A stretch of DNA of 5,556 nt from NCBI GenBank assembly GCA_016234955.1, contig JACRNN010000214.1, positions 1 to 5,556 of the forward strand, in the 5' to 3' direction. The stretch's first letter is position 1; every line of letters starts with the position of its first letter. The notes beneath the pieces were generated by a model, which had not been told where the DNA came from, searched no databases, and saw only the letters and a program-made list of their open reading frames with translations. Below, piece by piece: positions 1 to 4,253 of the stretch. The translations under genes and the position numbers were made by a program. This DNA comes from Deltaproteobacteria bacterium (GTDB taxonomy: Bacteria; Desulfobacterota; GWC2-55-46).

Positions 1-33
1 GTACCTCTCTATCTGCTCTTCCGTGAAGTCCAT
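1..33 (-). CDS. N-terminus of a HesA/MoeB/ThiF E1-like adenylyltransferase (partial, runs off the left edge)
   Basis: Only the first 11 codons are present, reading MDFTEEQIERY. This matches the usual opening of bacterial MoeB/ThiF/HesA proteins, where a 'F(T/S)xEQxxRYxRHI' segment precedes the ATP-binding fold. These enzymes adenylate the C-terminal glycine of ubiquitin-like carriers (MoaD, ThiS, CysO) so that sulfur can be loaded as a thiocarboxylate. The ATG has an AAGGAG about 11 nt upstream, slightly far but the only good candidate. The gene follows the JAMM protease by 121 bp on the same strand, and its presence would complete a carrier, activator, protease and synthase set. The call rests on a short fragment and on context; the ATP-binding loop and any rhodanese domain lie outside the window. 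Confidence 0.6.
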   Translation of the reverse strand, partial: MDFTEEQIERY

Positions 34-68
34 GTCCCGATAAACTCCTTCCGATGGAAAATTTTTGT

Positions 69-97
69 CGTATAAAAATACGCCCCTGAAAAGGGGC
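69..97 (-). terminator. Small GC hairpin with short T-run after the JAMM gene
   Basis: A perfect 6-bp stem (GCCCCT at 82-87 pairing with AGGGGC at 92-97, 4-nt loop) is followed in minus-strand reading by GTATTTTTATAC. It lies in the 121-bp gap between the JAMM stop and the E1 start. The T-run is interrupted and only five long, so this may be a leaky terminator or attenuator that lowers E1 expression rather than a full stop. Confidence 0.45.
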
Positions 98-154
98 TTC
101 CACGTCACGAAAAAAAACGGCTTGACGGATATCACCGTGACCGTGTCTATCGAG

Positions 155-601
155 CTACTCGCTTACCTTTATCTTCTCCTCTTTGAAGGGGTCGTCCGCC
201 TCCTCGAATATCCAGCTCCTGAGAGAGACGTCCTTTCCCTTCTTGACCGAGGCTATGATGTAGGAGTACCCGGGCTGGCCCAATTCCCTGTCGGTCTGCG
301 AGGGTTTGTCCGGGTGGTCGGGGTGCGAATGGTAAAAACCGATGACGTCGAGGCCCTGGGTCCTTGCGACCTTGTCGATGAAGTTCAGTTCCCTGGGGTC
401 GATAATATACCTGTCCCTGGCGCGCTCGGTATTGGTGTTTTTCGCCCTCTGCACCTCAAAGACGCGCTTGTCCTTGTATGTCGCGCCGATGATCACCCCG
501 CAGCACTCCTCTGGATATGATTCCCTGGCGTGGTTGATTATCTCTTCATATACGCCCCTCGGTATAATTATCGAGCTTTTGAAAATCCCTAAAAATGACA
601 T
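155..601 (-). CDS. mec: JAMM/MPN+ metalloprotease, Mec-like (M67 family)
   Basis: A 148-residue zinc peptidase of the JAMM type. The motif is complete: the upstream catalytic Glu at E32 (YPEECCG, 29-35), then H91-S-H93, seven residues, S101, two residues, D104. In M. tuberculosis the homologue Mec hydrolyses the CysO-cysteine adduct to free cysteine. Bacterial relatives also trim extra residues from the C-terminus of ubiquitin-like sulfur carriers. Both jobs fit here because the CysO-like protein in this window ends Gly-Gly-Leu. The gene follows cysM by 59 bp and precedes the E1-like gene, all on the same strand. The ATG at 601 has a GGAG about 9 nt upstream; the first ten residues precede the part I recognise as conserved. 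No signal peptide or membrane segment is seen, so it should be cytoplasmic. The family is secure; the exact substrate is inferred from neighbours. Confidence 0.9.
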   Translation of the reverse strand: MSFLGIFKSSIIIPRGVYEEIINHARESYPEECCGVIIGATYKDKRVFEVQRAKNTNTERARDRYIIDPRELNFIDKVARTQGLDVIGFYHSHPDHPDKPSQTDRELGQPGYSYIIASVKKGKDVSLRSWIFEEADDPFKEEKIKVSE

Positions 602-660
602 TGCCGATGTCTCCGTTTATTATCTTTTAAGATTCTAATACCCGCGGCGTCAAGACGCGC

Positions 661-1602
661 TCACTGCGTCTCCCATAGACGGGTTGAGAGGTACTTGTCC
701 CCTCCGTCCGGGAATATAACGACGACTACGCCTTTTTTAACTCTCCTGGCTACCTCCAGGGCGCCCCACATGGCGGCCCCTGAGGACTGCCCCACCAGAA
801 GGCCCTCTTCCCTGGCGAGCCTCTTGGCCATGTCGTAGGACTCCTCGGTAGGGGCCGGCACCTTGTCGTCTATCTCTTCCTCGTGGTATATGCCCGGCAC
901 TATCGAAGAGGCCATGTGCTTGAGCCCCTCGAGCCCGTGCAACGCGCTTGCAGGCTCGACGGCCACGACCCGTATCTCCTCCCTGTACTCCTTGAGCCTC
1001 CTGCCGGCCCCCATTATCGTCCCGCCGGTCCCGATGGACGCCACGAAGTGGGTGATCCTCCCCTCGGTCTGCTCTATTATCTCCACGCCGGTGCCGTCGT
1101 AGTGGGCAAGGGGGTTGGAGGGGTTGTTGTACTGGTCGAGCTTGCAGTACTTCTCAGGGTTGTCCACGTATATCTTCCATGCCAGGCGTATGGCGCCGTC
1201 CGAGCCCTCGAGCGGGTTCGAATAGACCACCTTCGCGCCGAAGGCATGGAGTATCTTCTTGCGCTCCTCGCTCACGTTGGCCGGCACCACCAGCTCGACC
1301 CTGTAGCCCTTGACCGCCCCTATCCAGGCATAGGCTATGCCGGTATTGCCGGAGGTCGAATCGAGTATTATCTTGTCTCTGGTGAGCCTGCCGCTCTTTT
1401 CGGCGTCCTCTATCATCCTGAGGGCCGCGCGGTCCTTTACGGAACCTCCGGGGTTGTAGCTCTCGATCTTCGCGTAGACCTCGACCCCTTCAGGGAGGCC
1501 TTTTGTAATATTATTTATCCTGACCAGCGGGGTATTGCCTACAAGGTCGAGCGCCGAGCCCTTTATACCCATACTGATGCACCTGGCCGGTACAGAAGAC
1601 AT
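661..1602 (-). CDS. cysM: Cysteine synthase, CysM/CysK-type PLP enzyme
   Basis: A fold-type II PLP enzyme of 313 residues from the chosen start. Visible motifs are GNTPLV (22-27), the PLP lysine K56 in GGSVKDR, TSGNTG (83-88), the phosphate-binding GTGGT (191-195) and a C-terminal PDGGDKYLST. I chose the ATG at 1602 because GGAGGTGG stands 3-5 nt upstream. An in-frame ATG at 1674 has no such site and adds 24 unconserved residues; an ATG at 1572 is the other candidate and has a poorer site. The reaction is sulfhydrylation of activated serine to cysteine. The context (CysO-like carrier, JAMM protease, E1) suggests that the sulfur donor may be a carrier thiocarboxylate, as for M. tuberculosis CysM. 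In my manual alignment K228 (GLKHM) falls where that enzyme has Arg220, a residue tied to O-phosphoserine use. The gene begins a second transcription unit after a terminator and a repeated promoter region. The family is sure; the acceptor and donor are inferred. Confidence 0.93.
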   Translation of the reverse strand: MSSVPARCISMGIKGSALDLVGNTPLVRINNITKGLPEGVEVYAKIESYNPGGSVKDRAALRMIEDAEKSGRLTRDKIILDSTSGNTGIAYAWIGAVKGYRVELVVPANVSEERKKILHAFGAKVVYSNPLEGSDGAIRLAWKIYVDNPEKYCKLDQYNNPSNPLAHYDGTGVEIIEQTEGRITHFVASIGTGGTIMGAGRRLKEYREEIRVVAVEPASALHGLEGLKHMASSIVPGIYHEEEIDDKVPAPTEESYDMAKRLAREEGLLVGQSSGAAMWGALEVARRVKKGVVVVIFPDGGDKYLSTRLWETQ

Positions 1603-1675
1603 TTTCCACCTCCAGACGGAGTTTCGTTGCCGGCAGCCGCTCCGGATAGACGCGGACATGCTATAGAGCGGCATA

Positions 1676-1700
1676 ATACCTGAGTTTGCTTCTCAAGTTT
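1676..1700 (-). promoter_or_regulatory. IscR/Rrf2-like operator, promoter-proximal copy (site A)
   Basis: On the plus strand this 25-bp block is built as ATACCTGAGT, five bases (TTGCT), TCTCAAGTTT. The half-sites are inverted (ACCTGAG against CTCAAGT, one mismatch). It closely follows the E. coli IscR type 1 layout (ATASYYGACT, five bases, AGTCRRSTAT). It covers the -10 region and likely start site of the proximal promoter for cysM, a good place for a repressor. The sequence match is what I see; the regulator's identity is inferred. Confidence 0.5.
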
Positions 1701-1724
1701 ATAATACCTGAGTTGGCTTGTCAA
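1698..1724 (-). promoter_or_regulatory. Proximal sigma70-like promoter of cysM, overlapped by operator site B (1704-1728)
   Basis: Minus-strand TTGACA (1724-1719), a 15-bp spacer and TATAAA (1703-1698). The -35 is perfect, but the spacer is two bases shorter than the usual 17. The leader to the cysM ATG would be roughly 90 nt. The spacer and -35 are occupied by the IscR/Rrf2-like site B, ATACCTGAGT-TGGCT-TGTCAAGATA, 28 bp from site A. An iron-sulfur or cysteine-status regulator of the Rrf2 family is a natural but unproven candidate. Confidence 0.5.
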
Positions 1725-1838
1725 GATATTTTGAGCCCTATTGCCGCTGCTTTTCCGCCTTTTTTCAGTTATAATACCTGAGTTGGCTTGTCAAGATATT
1801 TTGAGCCCTATTGCCGCTGCTTTTCCGCCTTTTTTCAG
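1699..1838. repeat. Perfect 70-bp tandem direct duplication upstream of cysM
   Basis: Positions 1699-1768 and 1769-1838 are identical over all 70 bases. Each unit holds one promoter-like box and one operator-like site. A third, diverged and partial copy of the unit's first 25 bases (two mismatches) lies at 1673-1697. No coding sequence is involved. Perfect identity in a non-coding tandem suggests a recent duplication, or possibly an assembly artefact. Confidence 0.95.
1768..1794 (-). promoter_or_regulatory. Distal duplicate promoter with operator site C (1774-1798)
   Basis: Same layout as the proximal copy because it lies in the second 70-bp repeat: TTGACA (1794-1789), a 15-bp spacer and TATAAC (1773-1768). 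The only changed -10 base is its last one, set by the repeat junction. Site C is identical to site B. Transcripts from here would run through the proximal promoter into cysM. Confidence 0.4.
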
Positions 1839-1859
1839 CCGTTATATACGGATGCGGCC

Positions 1860-1892
1860 AAAAAAAACCCCGTCATAAGAATGGCGGGGTTT
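1860..1892 (-). terminator. Rho-independent terminator after the NIL gene
   Basis: AAACCCCG (8 bp, 1892-1885 on the minus strand) pairs with CGGGGTTT (1872-1865). The stem is extended by one C-G and one G-U pair to about 10 bp around an 8-nt loop. It is followed in minus-strand reading by eight T residues (1867-1860). It lies 115 bp past the NIL stop codon and ahead of the cysM promoter region, so it separates the two transcription units. Confidence 0.9.
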
Positions 1893-2006
1893 CATACAAA
1901 GAGTGTCGAATATCTTTGTTAAGTCCGCTTTGGTTGAGAGCGGTCATACTCACGGCCGCCCCGCCCAGGACGCCCGTCATGACGCCGAGGCGCGAGAGCG
2001 GAAGGG

Positions 2007-2243
2007 CTACTCTATGATATCGAGCTCTATCGGCTCGACCTTGACGCCCTTTTCCACGAAGTACTGGAGCGCCTTCTCTATCTCGGCCTCATCGCCGTCG
2101 AGTTCGAGCGCCACAAGTCCTATCTTATCGGAGACGCGTGCCTGCCGTATGTTGGTCACCACCTTGAAGAGCTGGCTGACCTGGTAGAGAAGCGGCTCCT
2201 TGACCTGTTCCTTCGGATACGTCAGATATACCCTTTTTTTCAA
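2007..2243 (-). CDS. Stand-alone NIL-domain protein (ACT-like fold)
   Basis: A 78-residue protein made of one NIL domain, the ACT-like module found at the C-terminus of MetN-type methionine ABC transporter ATPases, where it senses methionine. It opens KKRVYLTYP and shows the typical later pattern NIRQAR...GLVALELDG (31-50) and EIEKAL...KGVKVE. I start it at a TTG (2243): GAGGCGG sits about 6 nt upstream, the protein then has normal family length, and the longer frame to 2294 adds 17 unconserved residues. NIL proteins recur in sulfur amino acid loci, including NIL-ferredoxin proteins implicated in methanogen homocysteine synthesis, but this one has no ferredoxin part. Here it follows the CysO-like gene by 85 bp and ends the first transcription unit. 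A role as amino acid sensor or sulfur-relay partner is inference. Confidence 0.85.
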   Translation of the reverse strand: MKKRVYLTYPKEQVKEPLLYQVSQLFKVVTNIRQARVSDKIGLVALELDGDEAEIEKALQYFVEKGVKVEPIELDIIE

Positions 2244-2328
2244 TGACCGCCTCTTTGATTTATGGTTTATGATGGACTGATCCAGACCACGCAAACATGG
2301 GTCAAACCTGAGTCGCGGGGGGTATCCG

Positions 2329-2607
2329 TTACAGACCGCCGGCGATGGCCGGGATTATGGAGACCTCGTCGCTGTCCTTGAGTTCGGTCTCCATGTTCTT
2401 CTTGAACCTTATGTCCTCGTCGTTGAGGTATATGTTCACGAAACGGCGGAGCTTGCCGTCGGATTCGCATATGCGCTCCTTGAGGCCGGGGTAGTTCTTC
2501 TCGAGGTCTTCGATAACCTCCGTTATGTTCCCGCCCTCGGCCACGACCTCATCGGCCCCGTTCGTAAGCTTTCTCAGCGGGGTCGGTATCCTGATCTTTA
2601 TCGCCAT
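2329..2607 (-). CDS. cysO: CysO-like ubiquitin-fold sulfur carrier (MoaD/ThiS family)
   Basis: A 92-residue beta-grasp protein. The segment RFVNIYLNDEDIRF (55-68) and the tail SIIPAIAGGL strongly resemble M. tuberculosis CysO, which carries sulfur as a C-terminal thiocarboxylate used by CysM. The Gly-Gly pair is at 90-91, but the protein continues one residue to Leu92 before the stop (GGC GGT CTG TAA). CysO and MoaD normally end exactly at Gly-Gly, so Leu92 should have to be removed before an E1 can adenylate the tail. The JAMM protease nearby is the obvious candidate. The start is well supported: GGAGG lies 7 nt before the ATG. The gene sits between the TusA-like and NIL genes and is separated from the former by a repeat-rich gap. 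MoaD for molybdopterin is less likely given the CysO-type motif and the neighbours. Confidence 0.9.
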   Translation of the reverse strand: MAIKIRIPTPLRKLTNGADEVVAEGGNITEVIEDLEKNYPGLKERICESDGKLRRFVNIYLNDEDIRFKKNMETELKDSDEVSIIPAIAGGL

Positions 2608-2640
2608 CTCAAACCTCCGGGTAATTGGTCTTTTTATTAT

Positions 2641-2661
2641 TTAAGGAATCTCTGATCAATT
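2641..2661 (-). repeat. 21-bp shared motif upstream of cysO (copy 1 of 2)
   Basis: Plus-strand TTAAGGAATCTCTGATCAATT matches 3148-3168 at 19 of 21 positions. It lies 33 nt before the cysO start. This copy, but not the other, can also fold (AAGGAAT at 2643-2649 with ATTCCTT at 2659-2665). In both places it borders a palindromic repeat after 9-10 bp, so it is probably the constant edge of a larger element; a regulatory site is the alternative. Confidence 0.6.
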
Positions 2662-2670
2662 CCTTGGTTC

Positions 2671-2782
2671 GTCATTGCGAGCCCTTCGCCATGTCATTCC
2701 GAGCCCTTCGCTTTGCTCAGGATAAACTCCGCGAAGAATCTTGGTTTTTCGCTCAGGGTAAACTCCGCGAAGCAATCTCATA
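2671..2782. repeat. Mosaic of degenerate intergenic repeat units
   Basis: Two nested direct repeats are visible. GTCATTGCGAGCCCTTCGC (2671-2689) recurs at 2693-2711 with one mismatch. The 22-bp block starting GCTCAGGATAAACTCC (2715-2736) recurs at 2751-2772 with one mismatch. Outer parts such as GTCATTGCGAG and GAAGCAATCTC are pieces of the short palindromic repeats found between genes in many bacterial genomes. It looks like several imperfect element copies inserted or rearranged on top of one another, with no transposase. Confidence 0.75.
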
Positions 2783-2893
2783 ATTGTTGGATAACGCAAA
2801 GCCCTGGAGATTTTCGTCGCGTGAAACCGCTCATCAATGACTACAGGGGCATCTTCCACAATCCGCTCAATATGCGGCGATACGCCGGAACCG

Positions 2894-3130
2894 TCAGCCC
2901 TTCCGCACCTTGAGCCTGAAGTGGCCGTCTTCCTTCTTTACCTCCACTATCCTGTGCCCCTCTTCCTTTATGCTCTTAGGGACGTTCTGGATGGGATCTC
3001 CGCTGTCGAGCACTATCTCGAGCACCTGGCCCGAGTCCATGGCCTCAAGCTTCAACTTTGTCTTTACGAAGTTTATGGGGCAGAGCACCCCCCTCAGGTC
3101 CAGAACCGCGTCTGACTTTATGTCGGCCAT
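2894..3130 (-). CDS. TusA/SirA-family sulfurtransferase-like protein
   Basis: A 78-residue protein with the TusA pattern LDLRGVLCPINFVKTK (10-25). Cys17 is the residue that carries persulfide sulfur in TusA. The family's usual CPxP is CPIN here: the second proline is Asn20. A GDP and the alternating C-terminal strand pattern complete the two-layer fold. TusA proteins pass sulfur between proteins in tRNA thiolation, molybdenum cofactor synthesis and sulfur oxidation. Between a sulfite reductase and a CysO-like carrier, a relay of reduced sulfur to the carrier is the reasonable inference. An AAGGGGA lies about 6 nt before the ATG. The gene is 125 bp from the sulfite reductase because of the palindromic repeat in between. 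Family is sure, partner is not. Confidence 0.88.
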   Translation of the reverse strand: MADIKSDAVLDLRGVLCPINFVKTKLKLEAMDSGQVLEIVLDSGDPIQNVPKSIKEEGHRIVEVKKEDGHFRLKVRKG

Positions 3131-3147
3131 ATCAATCCCCTTTTCCT

Positions 3148-3168
3148 TTAAGGAAGCTCTGATTAATT
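3148..3168 (-). repeat. 21-bp shared motif upstream of the TusA-like gene (copy 2 of 2)
   Basis: Plus-strand TTAAGGAAGCTCTGATTAATT, 19 of 21 identical to 2641-2661. It lies 17 nt before the tusA-like start and about 9 bp from the edge of the palindromic repeat at 3178-3266. Confidence 0.6.
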
Positions 3169-3177
3169 ATGTTTTTC

Positions 3178-3266
3178 TGTCATTCTGAGGAAGCGTAGCG
3201 ACCGAAGAATCTCGTAACTTATTGATTTTATAGACGTTGAGATTCTTCGCTTTGCTCAGAATGACA
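3178..3266. repeat. Palindromic intergenic repeat (MITE/REP-like) overlapping the end of the sulfite reductase gene
   Basis: TGTCATTCTGAG (3178-3189) is the perfect inverse of 3255-3266. An inner arm, CGAAGAATCTC (3203-3213), is the perfect inverse of 3239-3249. The arms are asymmetric by about 8 bp and enclose an AT-rich centre of about 25 bp. This is a widespread bacterial intergenic repeat design. No transposase is encoded, so it would be non-autonomous. It supplies the last three codons and the stop of the sulfite reductase and could form a long hairpin in the mRNA between that gene and the TusA-like gene. Confidence 0.9.
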
Positions 3267-4110
3267 TGCTATTGCGAATTATGGCGACAGACTCGTCGGG
3301 CAGGAACCTGCAGACCTCCAGCGCCTCCATCGGATGGCGCCCGTGCTTGCCGCCTATCCTGACGATATGGCCGTAGCGCTTCGGCTTCCATGCCTCGGTG
3401 GGGCACGCCCTTATGCAGTCCCCGCAGAAGATGCACTTCATGGGGTCGAATATCGGCTTTCCCGTGTCCGGGTCCGACGCTATGGCGTCCTCCTTGCAGG
3501 CCTCCGAGCATATGGTGCACCCGGTGCACAGCGGCTCGTCCCAAACAGGGTCGACGACCCCCTGGAACCCGAAGTCCATCTCCTTTGTCCTGGCGCAGTC
3601 TATCGGACAGCCGGAAAAAGAGGTCTTGAACTTGTGCGGGGTCTGGGTACCGAAGAACCTCTGGTCGACCATCTGGGCCATCTTCTGCGTGTCCACAAGG
3701 CCGTTGGGGTTGTACTCGCACCCTCCGCAGGCGGTGGGGACCCTCACCCTGGGGCCGCATGAGGCGACCTTCTGGCCTATCTTCTCAAGCTCGGCCACTA
3801 TGGCGCCGAACTCCTTGTAATCGACGTAGAGTATCTCGAGGGACTGCCTGAAGCTGAAGTGCACCACGCCCTTCTTGCTGTACTTGTCGGCTATCCTCGC
3901 TATCTCGACGAGCTTTTCCGTGGAGAGCCTCCCGCCGGGGCAGCGGAGCCTGACGGTGAACTGGTCCTTCTGCCTCTGCTTGATGAAACCGCCGGACTTG
4001 AGGTCGTTGAAATCGACCTTCTCGGCCTTGCCTTCCAGGTCCACCGTCACCTTGGTGGTCTTGTCTTCGATAAAATGGTCTGTCATACCGGCGTATTGCT
4101 CCTCACTCAT
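3256..4110 (-). CDS. Sulfite/nitrite reductase-like siroheme Fe-S protein with 2[4Fe-4S] ferredoxin domain (AsrC/Dsr-like), C-terminus probably truncated
   Basis: A 284-residue protein. The order is an N-terminal ferredoxin-like half (about 45-105), a siroheme/4Fe-4S region with TACGGC (C128, C131) and SGCPIDC (C168, C172), an inserted ferredoxin domain with two cluster motifs (C195, C198, C201, C205 and C226, C229, C232, C236), then GGKHGRHP (253-260). Relatives reduce sulfite to sulfide with six electrons in the cytoplasm. Two oddities: the C-x5-C of the siroheme cluster seems to lack its second Cys (Asn134, with C131 nearby), and the last residues (MSF, stop) come from a palindromic repeat where relatives usually continue some 40-50 residues. 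The ATG at 4110 has a weak ribosome site; an ATG at 4086 has GAGGAG 12 nt away and is possible. Downstream TusA-like and CysO-like genes suggest that it supplies reduced sulfur. Whether it is fully active is uncertain. Confidence 0.85.
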   Translation of the reverse strand: MSEEQYAGMTDHFIEDKTTKVTVDLEGKAEKVDFNDLKSGGFIKQRQKDQFTVRLRCPGGRLSTEKLVEIARIADKYSKKGVVHFSFRQSLEILYVDYKEFGAIVAELEKIGQKVASCGPRVRVPTACGGCEYNPNGLVDTQKMAQMVDQRFFGTQTPHKFKTSFSGCPIDCARTKEMDFGFQGVVDPVWDEPLCTGCTICSEACKEDAIASDPDTGKPIFDPMKCIFCGDCIRACPTEAWKPKRYGHIVRIGGKHGRHPMEALEVCRFLPDESVAIIRNSMSF

Positions 4111-4140
4111 CTGGATATTCCCGCGCGTCCCTGGCGGACT

Positions 4141-4220
4141 CCTTTCACGGCCGCGGGGAGATTCTTAATGATATCAGAAATTTTACCGGAAATTAAGCGG
4201 AAAATAGAACCCGTGAAAGG
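4141..4220 (-). promoter_or_regulatory. Nested inverted repeat in the thrC-sulfite reductase gap
   Basis: CCTTTCACGG (4141-4150) is the perfect 10-bp inverse of CCGTGAAAGG (4211-4220). Inside lie CCGC/GCGG (4151-4154, 4197-4200) and CTTAAT/ATTAAG (4164-4169, 4192-4197); these two inner arms compete for base 4197. In minus-strand RNA this would be an approximately 80-nt stem-loop in the sulfite reductase leader. A short GC hairpin (4229-4244) precedes it without a T-run. I do not recognise a known riboswitch. Confidence 0.4.
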
Positions 4221-4253
4221 ACGGCTGTGCCGGCCCTGTCCGGCGGGCGCGCT

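Larger units (their letters stand above)
2608..2893. other. 286-bp intergenic gap between the TusA-like and CysO-like genes
   Basis: The gap holds the cysO ribosome site (GGAGG near 2616-2620), a 21-bp motif shared with the tusA leader (2641-2661) and a mosaic of degenerate short repeats up to about 2782. From 2783 to 2893 I see nothing recognisable. A minus-strand frame stays open across this part from a GTG at 2859 to 2656, but it has no ribosome site, and it translates the repeat units into a repeated RGVYPE, which marks it as spurious. Confidence 0.7.

Noticed and set aside
65..638. Plus-strand frames opposite the JAMM gene
   Set aside because: They are shadows of a gene with a complete catalytic motif on the other strand.
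621..655. TTGACG with a TTAAAA 17 bp on, between cysM and the JAMM gene, as a promoter
   Set aside because: The -10 matches only three of six bases and the 59-bp gap fits co-transcription.
883..1683. Long plus-strand open frame opposite cysM
   Set aside because: It is an antisense shadow of a GC-rich gene, with no recognisable domain and no ribosome site; the minus-strand frame has full CysM motifs.
1673..1838. CRISPR array or attachment site, because of the regular direct repeats
   Set aside because: The copies are adjacent 70-bp units without variable spacers, and no cas or integrase gene is present.
1873..1980. Minus-strand 35-codon frame beginning MTGVLGGAAVSMTALN, ending inside the terminator stem
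   Set aside because: No ribosome site before the ATG, no recognised family, and its stop lies in the terminator. The start faintly recalls the C-terminus of ThiF-type proteins, but not enough to call a remnant.
2301..2315. ACCTGAGT in the CysO-NIL gap, matching the left half of the cysM operator
   Set aside because: Only eight bases match and no right half (TCAAG at the proper distance) follows; likely chance.
2656..2859. Minus-strand frame of 67 codons between the TusA-like and CysO-like genes
   Set aside because: GTG start without a ribosome site, and half of it is repeat DNA translated as a repeated RGVYPE.
4111..4253. Known SAM or cobalamin riboswitch ahead of the sulfite reductase
   Set aside because: I see stem arms but none of the conserved core sequences of these riboswitches.
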